Source of the DNA: Rhodeus uyekii
Lineage: Eukaryota; Chordata; Actinopteri; Cypriniformes; Acheilognathidae
DNA: 64,000 bases
Direction: 5' to 3'
NCBI GenBank assembly: GCA_037043235.1
Contig: JAWRVZ010000078.1
Span: 1,068,001-1,132,000 of the forward strand
Under the pieces are notes generated by a model, which was not told the DNA's origin, searched no databases, and worked only from the letters and a program-made list of their open reading frames with translations. Both the position numbers and the translations under genes were made by a program. Of the stretch, positions 24,303-39,200 are shown piece after piece; the first letter of the stretch is position 1; each line of letters begins with the position of its first letter.

Positions 24303-25062
24303 ATGGCCTACCATAACCAGTACAGACCACCGCAATACAACAGCGCGCCGCCGGATCAGGGCTTTCTATGGAATATCTTTCAGAGGTGAGTGAAACGAGC
24401 GCGATCCGCATGTGGCTGCGGGTTTGACAGGCGCAGCAGGAAAGAGCGAGTCAACACAGGAACACACGACACGCTCAACTTCAGCTCGCAGAAAAAATGT
24501 CTGTAATATTTTGTAGTTACTTCTGCCGCATTTCAGTGGATAGCAGACTCTCCTCGTCTGACTTTTTATTTGTCAAGCCGTTCAACAGTTACTTTCGAAT
24601 ACGCCTTTCTTAGTAGTTTCCAATACCAAATCACATATGTGTGTTTGTCATATGCAATATAATTACTCACGCACGCACACACTCTCACATACACACACTC
24701 ACATACATACACACACACACACACACACAAATGAGCGGAGAGTGAGTTGTTTTGCTTTATGAAAGTTGCTCGTGTCTATAGTAACGAATTATGTAATACT
24801 GCAGAGGATCGAGTCTTAAGGGCCGTTCACACGCTCTTCTTCTTTCGTTCCCGTTGCGCTGTTGATTTATGTCACTGATTTCTGTGAATCATTTATATAG
24901 ATCAGTGCTTCAAGTGCATATATACTGTGTCTGCTCTTAGAGACTTTTGTCAACCATTGCGATTTTGTAATGACTAGTCAAGTCAAAAGTAATTCAACTT
25001 TCGTTTTCCATTCAAGAACGCGTATCCACCTCACTCACTCACTCTCTCTCTCTCACACACAT

Positions 25063-25103
<41 letters not shown>

Positions 25104-27203
25104 CACTCACTCAATCACTCACACGTATATACTCACTCAATCACTCACACGTATATACTCACTCAATCACTCACACGTATATACTCACTCAATCACTCAC
25201 GCATATATACTCACTCAATCACTCACACATATATACTCACTCAATCACTCACACATATATACTCACTCAATCACTCACACATATATACTCACTCAATCAC
25301 ACACACATATATACTCACTCAATCACACACACATATATACTCACTCAATCACTCACACATATATACTCACTCAATCACTCACACATATATACTCACTCAA
25401 TCACACACACATATATACTCACTCAATCACACACACATATATACTCACTCAATCACTCACGCATATATACTCACTCAATCACTCACACATATATACTCAC
25501 TCAATCACACACACATATATACTCACTCAATCACTCACACATATATACTCACTCAATCACACACACATATATACTCACTCAATCACACACACATATATAC
25601 TCACTCAATCACACACACATATATACTCACTCAATCACTCACACATATATACTCACTCAATCACTCACACATATATACTCACTCAATCACACACACATAT
25701 ATACTCACTCAATCACACACACATATATACTCACTCAATCACTCACACATATATACTCACTCAATCACTCACACATATATACTCACTCAATCACTCACAC
25801 ATATATACTCACTCAATCACTCACACATATATACTCACTCACTCACTCACACATATATACTCACTCAATCACTCACACATATATACTCACTCACTCAATC
25901 ACACACACATATATACTCACTCAATCACACACACATATATACTCACTCAATCACTCACACATATATACTCACTCAATCACTCACACATATATACTCACTC
26001 AATCACTCACACATATATACTCACTCAATCACTCACACATATATATACTCACTCAATCACACACACATATATACTCACTCAATCACTCACACATATATAC
26101 TCACTCAATCACTCACACATATATACTCACTCAATCACTCACACATATATACTCACTCAATCACTCACACATATATACTCACTCAATCACTCACACATAT
26201 ATACTCACTCAATCACTCACACATATATACTCACTCAATCACTCACACATATATACTCACTCAATCACTCACACATATATACTCACTCAATCACTCACAC
26301 ATATATACTCACTCAATCACTCACACATATATACTCACTCAATCACTCACACATATATACTCACTCAATCACTCACACATATATACTCACTCAATCACTC
26401 ACACATATATACTCACTCAATCACTCACACATATATACTCACTCAATCACTCACACATATATACTCACTCAATCACTCACACATATATACTCACTCAATC
26501 ACACACACATATATACTCACTCAATCACACACACATATATACTCACTCAATCACTCACACATATATACTCACTCAATCACTCACACATATATACTCACTC
26601 AATCACTCACACATATATACTCACTCAATCACTCACACATATATACTCACTCAATCACTCACACATATATACTCACTCAATCACACACACATATATACTC
26701 ACTCAATCACACACACATATATACTCACTCAATCACACACACATATATACTCACTCAATCACTCACACATATATACTCACTCAATCACTCACACATATAT
26801 ACTCACTCAATCACTCACACATATATACTCACTCAATCACTCACACATATATACTCACTCAATCACTCACACATATATACTCACTCAATCACTCACACAT
26901 ATATACTCACTCAATCACTCACACATATATACTCACTCAATCACTCACACATATATACTCACTCAATCACTCACACATATATACTCACTCAATCACTCAC
27001 ACATATATACTCACTCAATCACTCACACATATATACTCACTCAATCACTCACACATATATACTCACTCAATCACTCACACATATATACTCACTCAATCAC
27101 TCACACATATATACTCACTCAATCACTCACACATATATACTCACTCAATCACTCACACATATATACTCACTCAATCACTCACACATATATACTCACTCAA
27201 TCA

Positions 27204-27295
<92 letters not shown>

Positions 27296-30200
27296 CACTC
27301 ACAGACACACACATACCCTGCATTCCAACAGCGAAACAGACGCTACTCAGTCAAAGTAACCTAGCAACATTCAAAACCAAAAATAATTGGTCCATGGTCA
27401 TCTGACTCAGGAATGTGTACAGGTGAGTGAGTCAGCAGTGTTTATCTGAAAATTACATGTGAGTCATCTGTGTCTTAAGAGTTTCCATCACCACATCGAA
27501 TTGCAAGATGAAATATGCCATATTATGTTTGGATTATGATTGCTTTTGGTGTGACCTGGTTGTGTGTATTATTATTATTATGTGGTTGCAAGTGTTTTCA
27601 ATCTTTCAGAAGCCACATACCCACTGTTATCATCATCCTGTGGTATGAGGGAAAACATGTAAAAGACGGCTATATATAAAGACCCCAATTATACTGTGAA
27701 GAATGTATATTATAAATCTTTTGTTACATTATTGCATTTCTGCTCACTAGTACCGTACGGTTAGATGTATTATTCATTAAAATGTAAAAATCTTAAACAT
27801 TTTTTATATTTTTCGCACATTTTTAAAATCAGAACTTCTCTAAAGCCCCTGTTGTTCCCCTTGTTGGTCCCTGTGAGTCCCTGGATCCCAGTTCAATAGA
27901 CTTATGATGGGGTGATGTTATTGGGAAGTGAGTGGAAAAAGCTCAGTTGGAAAGCCTGGAAAACACTGGGAACAACAAAGCCACTCGCTCTACTCTGTAG
28001 ACATAGTTTGTGTTTTTTCCACTTTCCATTTTGGTAAAAACAAGTAACGATCCAGATGTTCCTGTTCATACTTTCCCTGAATGGAAGTTCTCATTTAGTC
28101 AGTCCAGCTAGTAAATGAAACTTAAAGATTCTCAGCCCTCCTCTATCAGTTTTCCCTTATAAAGAGTGACTGAAGTTGACGGTTGTTTCTGAATTCCTTG
28201 TGTGAATGAGAGTCACGAGTTCAAATATTGCCTGTTTGGGCAGGGTCTCGTTAGATAAACAAGCCAACAAGACATTTCTTTCACAGTTTGCGGTGGTTAT
28301 GGCCCAGACTAAACTCTCTTTCAAGGTTTTAGCTGTCCGAATTACTGAGGAGGCCCCTCTCTCTCTCTCTCTCTCTCTTGAGCCCGTCACTTCTGTTTTT
28401 CTATGTTTTTTTCCCCCTTTGCTGCTTAGAAATACTGGGTTTTTGTTGGTGTGTTAAGGCACGTTGCTTGGTGTTTTATTTCATAATGGCGCAGCACAGG
28501 ATTTTGTAAAACCCAATCCTTTTCTACTGTAATCTCTTTATTACAAAACGGACCAAACAATACAGTTAATTTCCACACAAACGACATTCCCTTAAATTCA
28601 GCTCAGAAGGCTTGTAATGGAAACGTGTAGTTTTTTCAATTTATGGCACATGTGTAATGGAAAAGACACTCCCAAAAGCAGAAATAGTCAACCCGCTCTG
28701 CGTGAGAAAAACTTTCCCTCCTTTAGAGTCATTGCTGACATGTCCTGACTGAAATGAATCATGGAAATATCAGCATGGAGCCGCGCCTTCACAACATCAA
28801 TGGAGGAAGGAATGAATATGTGAGCGAATGAAAGAACAAATCAACTGGCTTCCCAAGACACTTCAAAAAAATGTGCCATATGTAAACTCAAACTCAAAGG
28901 AAATGTTTTTAGATGGGAAAAAAAAAGAGAGAGTATTTCACTTTTTCAGTATTGTTTTATGTTTGCATAGTCTTCAATCGTTCTCCACATAAGCTTTTAC
29001 TTTCGGTTTCATTTGAGCAGACCCACATCCCGAGGTCGCTTCTTATTTGTCTCATTACGGTTCGAGAACTCATTGTATTTCAGCCATTCATTATAAAACA
29101 ATGAATTGCTTTCTTGATTTTGGCTAGCAAATGATCAAAAAATGTTTCTGTTTCCTCCAGGGTAGATAAAGACAGGAGCGGGGCAATATCAGACACAGAG
29201 CTTCAGCAGGCATTATCAAATGGTATGTTTATTTTTTCCCTTTTTTCTTGCTTTTTAGTCTACAGATTGAAAGATACCTACATTCAGCAACCACCTTTAT
29301 AAATATGGTGTGAGTTTTCTATTCACTAGCTTTTAATTAAGAGAATATCATACTAATAATAAAAGGAACCAGGTTTCCTAAACATGTTTCTTGTACACAC
29401 AGTAAATGTTGTACGTCAACAGTCATCTGATGGTTTTGTCAACACTATTATTTTCTGGTGGTATGATTTGCCATCGATGTGGCACGTTGATATTTCCATA
29501 TGGAAATATTCTTGAATTTTTTTCCGCAACAAATGGGTCTTTCATTTGTTTTTCTTTCACATTTTGTATGTTGATCTTTCCCCACACAGGAGATGTTAAC
29601 AGTATTATTGCTAAATGCAGATGTCCTTTTCTCGTTCAAGCAATTTTTGCAAGGCTGTTTGATTTCTTGTTGCTCAAACAGTAGAGCGTGACGCTTGCAA
29701 CGCCAAGGTTATGAGTTTGATTCCCAGGCAAAGCAAGAACTGATTAGAATGTCAATGTGTCGTTTTGGATAAAAGCTTCAGCAAAATGCGTAAATGTAAA
29801 TTATTTGTCTGTTTTATTCTTGAGAGCAACGTTTGTAGATTTTAGGTAATTTCTGTGCATTTTCTATGAATGAGGCACACAATGGGTCCTTTTCTCAACA
29901 AATGATAAGTGAAAGGAAGTGTTCAGAAATTGTTGATTGACCTCAGGAGGTCAAACTAAATACTATGTGATCTGTTCTGTTTTCTATTCATTTTTATTAG
30001 GGTTTATTTGACTCTTATACAATCCCGTTATCAAAGTTGGGATTTGTCGAAATAAAGTTTAAGTTTGCATGATTGTTACGTTCTTGAATTACACGTGTTT
30101 ACACGTGAATCTACACGTGTTTTTTATTATTGATAAAGATATATTTCCCTGAAATCAAAGAATAATATTTGTTTTTTAAATAATAAAGTTCATAAACGTC

Positions 30201-33200
30201 TTGAAAATGTAACTTGGTGAGTGCAGTCAACAATGAATTTGTGTTCAAAGAAAATTAAAATTAGATTAAGAATTAAATGAAATTACTAGTTAAGTTTCCC
30301 TGACATATTATTTTTTGCATGTTGTTATAAGCATTGATCTTCTTTTTTTCTTTTTTTTTTTAAATGGAGGCAAATGCAAAATGTGTGACAAAAGGTGGAA
30401 ATCTCAGTGGTAGAACATGCCTAAATCACCAGCTTAAAGAAGGATACAGATATTTGATGCTACTTTTCTATCTTACTTTATCAAACATATCTATGAAAGA
30501 TTGTTTCCGTCACAGAACAAATAAGACAAACTCAGCACAAAGGAAGACCAACCAGTTGAGTCTAAGTTTAACATAAGTACAAACCAAATAAAAAAATTTG
30601 CTGTCATATGCCATTCGGACTCACGCAAGTGCCACTGTTCTCACACCGCACATCTTTTTTCTCACACAATGAAAATACATCACAGAGCAAAGAGGACGCT
30701 GACATCGTGCCAAAAGACGAGAGACAGCGGGTTTCTTGATATGAAACAAAAAAAATTGCTATGAAATTCAAGCAATAAATGTGGTTTTGTGGCTCTTTGT
30801 TGTTACAGATCGCTTTGTAGTGCCTCAGTTCAAAGGTCAAGTGACCCTATCATCTCTTTCTTTTTTACTATTAATTATAGCACAAAATAAATATTAATGA
30901 ACATCTGGAACCCTGGAAAGACGTCAATAAAACATCTTGTAAATGGTATTACTTTGAACTCAGAAAAGCCATAAAACCCAAAAGTGAACATAAGCTTGAT
31001 GGTTAACTAGATTTTTTTCATATTCATATTTTTTACTCATTAAAAACGTATTATAGCATTATTAAAAAAAAAATATTCTATGCAATTATAAATCAATTAC
31101 TTTTAATATTATATTAATGTACCAGCTGACTGGGTTCCCTGTATAGTTTACAGCATTAGTTGAGAGAACTTATTTATTTTTTTCCTTGAGAAAAATGAAC
31201 CTGAAATATATCCAAATGAATACATCAGAATAAAATTGCACGTTTATGAATAGAAGTCAAATTGTAAAATAATAACAGTGAGTTCTGGGGACAGAAAACC
31301 TGAAGGAGGTCAGTCTGTTCAGTTGGCTCTGAAGTTAAGTGATTTCCTTCTTGTATTTATCAGTTAGAGTAGGTATAACTCAAATATTTAAAATATTAAT
31401 CAGTGGAATAGTTGACGATTAATCGAATAATCGTTTCAGCAAATGTATGTCTGTGGCCCTAATAAGAAGTCGCAATTACTTTTTTCTTTAAAGTTTTTAC
31501 TCTGTGTCAGACTCAAGGCTTTTTGTGTCGCTGATGTTTTAAAAACAAAGTAATAGGACACCAAAGTGTACCTTACTCGAGAAATGTGCCTTAGTCAAAT
31601 ACCTCCTCAACCTATTTTGCTTCATGAGCATATGGCTTTGCTGCCAAAGTGGGTCAGAGTGCCAGAAGCTGTTATCTCCTCTGAGCAGGAAGGTTGATGT
31701 AGTTCTTGTCTCAATGAGGTGCAGAATTAGCAGGAAACTCCGTTATCTTTCTTGAGAGTTGGCTGTGTGAGTTTAAGCTGAGCGGTTCAATGATCCCAGC
31801 GCATGTTCCTGTCAGCACTACTGCAGTGCCGTGTTGTAGCACGTGTGCCATTGTCAAACCCCATACGTTTGAGCGTACGGCATCACTGTGCAACATTGTA
31901 GCAACCCTGTTATTATTATGAAATAGCAGGCCATTGTAGATTCATAGTGTTCTTTTGTAGAGGTCATTGCATGCCACGTGTTATGCACTGTATGACTGGA
32001 GTCTTCCTGCGTCCTGTTCATGGATTAGTGGTTCTGTGGTCGGGTCAAGCCTTTCAGCGCCGCTAAAGTCCATTACTCTGTTCTCTGAGTCTCTGAATGC
32101 ACCTCAGGGCAGCTGCAGTCCTGCCGTGGGTCTGACCTCAACGCTTGATGCTGAATATGTCTATATATGACTGCACTCTGCACTCTCGATGGTTCCTTGA
32201 AGAAATTTTAACATCCTTCAGATTACTGTTAAAAAATATATTTTAAGAACTGTTCACTGAAAGATTTTTCTGGAAACCAAATCGTTTCCCAGCTTTAAAT
32301 CTTGACATTAACATGAATGTTATTGACTTGATATACCAAGAAACCCCCCAAAAACATTATCATTGTGTTGAACTAACACTTCTGTATTGTCACTGTGATT
32401 CAAAACCTTTTTCCTGTTGTTCCCTACCCCTCTTTTATCTCTAACTGTTGTTTTTCATGATTTTATTTGATTGTCTTACATTAAAAGCAGGTTCCTCGCA
32501 GCTCTGTTGTTTAGCTGGCTCAACATATTTATACACTGGATTTTCTCCAATGCTGCTCTAGGCGTTTGCAGGAGGGCTGTTGTTCACATAGATTTATATC
32601 ATTCCTCATTGCTGTGAGGCAGTGGGCAGCTGTGATTTACCATGTCAAAACCGTCCAGTTCACTGACTCCAGCCGTGTTGCATTATAATTTCACTCCTGT
32701 GATCAGAGAATAATGCATTTTACTCCAAAACCATAAATGGAAATGAAAATATATTCAAACTTGCTGCTAGGACTGTTTAGCTGTGGTTTCTCAGATGTGA
32801 TTTGGTGCCTAAAAGCAGATTTGTATTATCATTATTTTTTTAGGTTTCTTGTTTTTCCGGGTTGTTTGTTGTGTGGTCAGATTTAGAGATCTATAGTCAA
32901 GTCACCTTTATTTATATAGCACTTTTTACAATACAGATTGTTTCAAAGCAGCTTTACAGTGGTCACAGGAAAACAATAAAAACAAAGTTTATTTATAATC
33001 AGACTTGTATAGACTTTTGATTATTACATTTACATATCTGTACCAGTCCTAATTAAATGAACACAATGTAAGATCAAAATGCTATAGAAGTCTGATTACA
33101 CTCAAACTTTGATGTGAGCTTTCGTGCTAGCAGACAAGCGACTGCAAAATTACCTGACTTTAAAAATTGCATTCTGACCTTCTCTGATTAAAATGATACA

Positions 33201-36200
33201 GTAGATTCAATTCAGAATTATAAAAATGTATCGGTTTCAAACAACTTTGACCTCAGAGGACAATTTATCATTAGAAGTTTAACTGTTCTAAGTTATTTTT
33301 TCCCCAGAACTCCAGACATTTATGAGGAAAATACGTCACTTTAGGTCTACAAAAATAATTCTAAAAATAAAAATATTGATAAGATTTTTTTTTTATGTTT
33401 GTGAAAGAAGTCTCTTATGCTCACCAAGGCTGCATTTATTTGATCAAAAATCAAATATATTTTTAATAATAATAAAAATAATTTATATTTGAACATATTT
33501 TAAAATGTATTTTATTCCTGTTATGGCAAAAAAAAAATGTTTTATTCCAGTCTTAAGTGTAACACGATCCTTCATAAATCATTCTAATATGATGATTTGG
33601 TGCTCAAGAAATATTTATTATTATTATACATTTTAAAAGCATTTATGTTGCTTAATATTTTTGTGATGTAATTTTTCAGGATTCTTTTTTTTGTATGGAT
33701 GGTTCAAATGAAAAACATTTGTTTGAAGTAGAAGTCTGTAATCATGTAAAAGTATTTACTGTTGCGTTTGGTCAATTTAATTGCACAGTTGCTAAATAAA
33801 TAAAAAGTCGCTTTGGATAAAAGTGTCTGCTAAATGAATAACTGTAAATGTAAAGTCTGTAAAATATAAAAAAGAAATGTTTATGTTTCTTGTCTATTCG
33901 GTTTCACCCAAAAATGGAGATTGGTTTGTATGTGCCTTTTCAAAAATACTCAAGAAAAACAAAAAACAGGCATAAAATTGTCATAAGGACAAAACATTAT
34001 GTTTTTGTTTTTAAAACTAAAACTAAACATTTCTATAAAATATGTAAAAAAAAATTTAAATTCACACATTTCTAAAGCTAATTTCTGACCCTTTTATAGC
34101 ATCTTTTTCTAAGCCTAGTCTCTTAACGTAAAATGTTGTTTTATCAGCTGTGTTTGTCTGTTGATATGATTTAAAAAGAAGTCCTTGTGTTAAAATATGC
34201 AGTGTTGTTGTATGCGGCAGACGGCTGTGTACTTGTCTAGTGGAGTGATGTGAATGTTGACGTTTTTCCATGATTGCTCCTGGAGTGGGCAGTGCTGTGA
34301 CTGGAGCCAGTGTGCAGCACATAGGGGCGTCTTTGTGCCTGATTTCAGACCCACCTCCTCTCCAGTCCTTGCCACTAGCAGCCATTCTCCCGCTGAGATG
34401 GCACCACGCTTTTCACACCATTTCCAAAAGCCTTCCTAATATGGATAGGGTGACCTTGGTTGCTCAAATGTTTTTTTTGTTTTTGTTTTTTTGCAGGAAC
34501 ACACACGCACTTCCTTTCATTACAAAAGTTTTTGTTTTCCATTCTGTTCTTCCTGGTTCCTGGGGCTATTCAATGCCTATCCCTGCCCCACTAACTAGAG
34601 GAGCATCCTGATTGTCTTATTGTTCACCAGTGCAAGTCTTTCCTCTCTCGTAGCGGCTCTGTCAGTGTGAGGGCATGAATCAGCATTGCAAAGAAGAATG
34701 GCTTTATTTTACAGCTGTACGTTTCTTTCCTGTGTCTTCTGGTGTTGTTACGCCAAGCACGCCCACTGTGTGCTGTAGGTGTGCTAAGATAAGCACGCTC
34801 AAATAAATTATAGTGTTATTTCACCCGAAGCTGAAAGGGAGGGTTCAATGAGCTGAGATCAGAGACTGACCCATATAGACTATAAAGTGTGTTCCTCAAG
34901 GTCAGTAAAGGGTGCAAACTGAAGCTTAACTGGAATGTCTTTCTTACTACTTTCATGTTATAACCATAATGCCAATCCTTAGTGACCTCACTATAGGCAT
35001 TACACTGAACAGAAGAACATAGAAAAATAGAAACTATTAAAAATAGAAACTCTACAGCTGTGTTGTAACCGCTGGCTGTCTTAAAAATTCTTAGAAATCA
35101 AAGCTGACTCTATTAATGGTCCTGGTTTTCCCTTTCTGTGATTATTCACTGTGTATTATTCTAATGTAGAAAAAGAGTTTGTTTTCATAATCTTTTATTG
35201 AAGGAGTCCTATAATGGTCTTTCACTTTTTCAACTTTAGTTAGTGTGTAATGTTGCTGTTTGAGCATAAAAAGGATCTGCATGGTTACAAAGCTCAAAGT
35301 CCACTCCAAAGCTAGATTTTTTTTTATTGAACAGAATCCACTTTCCAAGAACTACAATAAACAACTCGTTTGGATTACAATGTGTTTTCCTGGACCTAGT
35401 GAAGTCACAGTCACTCATTTAAATAATCCCGCCCACAGAATACACAAGAAAAGGGTAAGAGGTCTGATCGTTGAAAAGACCCTGTGTTTTTTCACCCCAT
35501 TTCCAAAACTCATTTGTTTGACCTGCCTAAGACTGACAAACATAATGTTAGAGTGGTTAACATTTATTTTAAACCCTATTCCTGAAAATTATAACCCCAG
35601 CGTTTATCTGTGTGCTACACATTTTACGGAGAACAGCTTCCAATGCAGGCTAGGCACAAAAGCTTCTCCTGAAATGGAGCAATTCTCACTTTGTCGGGAC
35701 AATCTGTTGTTTGTGGATCACAACGTATAATGTATGTCTTATTATCTGTAGTTGCGTTTTCTGTTAACAGTTCCAATTATAAGTTTTATGTTGTTGCTAC
35801 GGTGTAAAAAAAGGACAAAGCTTTGCCTCCGCTCGCCTGCTAGCCAACATTAGTGTTGATGTAGTGTTTACTGTAGCATTTGTAAGCTCTTGCTTTTGTA
35901 AGACGGTTCATATCATATAGAAAAATTTACCATGGTTTGGTTTGGTGTCAGTTACTGTTTATATTACCATAGGTTTCCAATAAGTATCCTGATTAAGTGG
36001 TGTATAACATCTAAAATTAGATAGAAAAAAACATACCACTCCATGCAAGATCGTTCTGCACAATCCTCTTGTTTGTTAACATTCTTAAGTCTGAATCAGG
36101 TTTGAAATTGATGTTATCCTTAATATTTACATATGAGTAGAGCTTGCGGTTATGGCAAGGGGAGTTTTCCTGATGCTAAGCCGTGCCAATCATAACACAC

Positions 36201-39200
36201 TGGGCCAGCTGACCAATCACAGCATATTCTGTGTTTTGGAAGGAGGGGCTTCATTGAAATTGATGTGTTCAAGCCAGACTGGAGAGAGAGGTGCTGTAAT
36301 CATGTAAAATATGTGTTTTTGTGAAAAATCAAGCATTTTCTTGTACACCAAAAACAAAATCAAGATTTCGTAAAAGGGCATTATAGCACCCCTTTTGTTG
36401 CTTTTTAAGTGGTGCAAAAAAAGTTTGGTAACCCTTATTAAATTATATTTTAAACTAATAATGTATAATGTTTGTAATGTATAAAAATAAGCTCTACGAA
36501 TTTTCATTGGCAGTTGATGTCAAACACAGCGTACATAATAATTGAGCATTGGCAAAACATATACTCTATTTAATTAAATATAAGCAAAATCTTTAAATAA
36601 ATATTTATTTCAGTGAATATTCTATTTCCATTCTTCTTAAATATGTCACAATGCATGACATAACATAACCTAAATGTATCAACATTTTGCTTTCAGGAAG
36701 GACAGGCATATTGATTCAAGCTTCTGTCTGTTGTTTTAATAATTTTAAATGGAAACTGATCGTTGTCGCTTTTTTCATCTCCAGGTACATGGACACCTTT
36801 CAACCCTGTGACCGTCAGATCAATTATATGTGAGTATCATTACTGTCTTGTATTCACAAAACCATATACATTGGCTGTTTCTCGATATCTTTCTTCTTTA
36901 GCGGTCTTGTTCTCGTACTACTTCATCATCAAACATCAACGTTCAGTTCCAATACTCAAGAACGCAAGTACAGAGAATGCATTGAAGTACATGGATGTGT
37001 CCTTGATATCGAGGATGCACTGAGTGCAGACTTGAGACAAACGTAATGTTAAAAATGTGTGTAGTCATCGCTAGTGGATGACGTACGGAAACCAGAAAGC
37101 TTGAACCTTCTCTGTTCTCACTCGGGATTCCCGCTGAGAGCTTGCATATATGCGACAGCTCGCAAAAGTAAACATTTGTTATTTTGTCTGCCATTGTTTT
37201 AATGAAGCTCTAAACCTGGAGAAAGCCTGTGGCGTTGTTAAAAGAATCCTACCGTTGACAAAGCGAACATTAAATATACATAATCATGTAAAATAAAAAG
37301 ATATCAAATGATAACTGTAATCTGAGTAAATATTTGAATAGGCTATGACATCTGTGATGCTATGTTTTATTTATTGTGCTTTGGATTGTGCTCTCCCACC
37401 CACTCCCTAATATATAACGGTCAGTTGAGCAACATCTCACTTCTCAGAAGGAGGCATTCTCTGAGTTCTTTTATGGTATCCTGGCAAAAGAAACAGCCAT
37501 TCTCTATCTTTTTCTCCTTTGTCCAATAATCCTGTTTGTTTCTGAGCTCCATGACAACCTAGATCGTTTCCTATTAGCACATTTAGCTCATAAGGCTTTA
37601 GTTGTTTCAGCTCAAACTGGAAGCATGCAGCTGTCATCTGCCTTGAAAGTAGCTCAGAAAATGGAAGGATTTTGTCTCAAGCAACAGAAATCAGCAGAGC
37701 GTCTCCTGAGAAAGTTACTCAATTATAATTGACTGTGTTTAATGAGTCTTCACTCAGAATAAATCGATCACTCTCAGCTCATTAAAAGTTAATACGCATG
37801 GGCATCGCAACAGCTCAATTATAATCTTTCAGGGATACATTTCCACCTGTTTTCTCAGTTTTAAAGATTCTGTCAAGTACTCAATCTTTTCAAATCCAGG
37901 GCAAAATGTTATGAACGCATTCTGTGGCCGTACTTTGTAAACGTAGTAAATGGGTTTTGACAGAAAATCACAAGTCGTATTAAATGTGACCAAAGCATGC
38001 TTTCTTTTCTTTTCAGCTATGTTTGATCGGGAGAACAAAGGCGGGGTCAACTTCAACGAGTTTGCCGGTGTTTGGAAGTACATCACAGACTGGCAGAACA
38101 TCTTCCGCACCTACGACAGGGACAACTCAGGGTTTATCGACAAGAACGAGCTCAAACAGGCTCTCACCGGCTTTGGTGAGTTTGTAATGCTTACTTATTG
38201 ACTGTTATTAATGGAAAGCCGGAGGTGATAGATGCATTCAGTGAGGTGTTTAGAAGAAAATCCCGTAGGAATGAGAGGCAAGGGCACTGATGCACAAAAC
38301 CCATAAGAGGAAGGACAAATAAACTGATGGAACCACTGATGGAAAATTATGAATGTCACCCTTGAGGAAAATGCTGAAATAACTTCAAGCACTTCTCTCT
38401 TTGCACAGGTTATCGTCTTTCAGATCAGTTCTACAACACACTGATAGAGAAATTTGACCGTCAGAAGAGGGGCCAAGTGGCTTTTGATGACTTCATTCAG
38501 TGCTGTATTGTACTACAGGTAATGATCTGTGTTATATGCAACATTTACCGTTTCTATATAAGGACAGTTTGTCCAGAAACATCACCATCATGTTGTTCCA
38601 AACGCATGATTTTCTTTCTTCTGTAGAAGACAAAAGGAAACTTTTTGAAGGATATCCTGTCCTTTTTCAAACAATAAAAAGTAAATGGGTACCTGGACTG
38701 TTAAGCTGCAAAATGACAAAAAATAACCTCAAATATATAAATGTATTACTAATTCGGAATTTAGTTATCATTTGATAGCTTTGTGTGAGCAACAAACATG
38801 TTTTTTTTTGTGGTTATTTGCAGACACTCTTGACATTTCGAAGTGAATGAGAATCTTTTCAATGAATCGACTGACCAGTCTGCATGATTTGTGTAGGGGA
38901 TTTACAGTTAAGACCCGAGGACCAGATATGTTGAATGAAGACCAGGAGTCAGAAGTGCAGTCAATAGAAGAAATTTTAGTGAAGTTTAGTTTGCAGTTTC
39001 ATCAGCAGAAGCCAGCTTCATGTCTCACAAGGAGTTCGTAGGCCGCCCCACATACAATAACATTGTTACAGCAATTATACTCTAACAGAGGGTGCTAACT
39101 ACGTCAATGATGAGGTTTAAATGTTTCTGATTGGCTAAGAAAGAAAGAAAGAAAAACAAAACTAGTAATTTTCCACACAAGAGCAGACAGTCTGAAGCAT

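Noticed and set aside
25100..27200. CRISPR-like regular spacing
   Set aside because: Units are contiguous 26-bp tandem repeats without unique spacers, in vertebrate DNA.
24970..27405. 811-codon open frame with histidine/threonine/tyrosine repeats
   Set aside because: It is the translated 26-bp minisatellite. The unit has no stop codon in any plus frame, there is no conserved non-repeat domain, and it lies inside pdcd6 intron 1.
34062..34611. Overlapping frames on both strands
   Set aside because: No motif, no splice context, mutually exclusive, and inside a pdcd6 intron.
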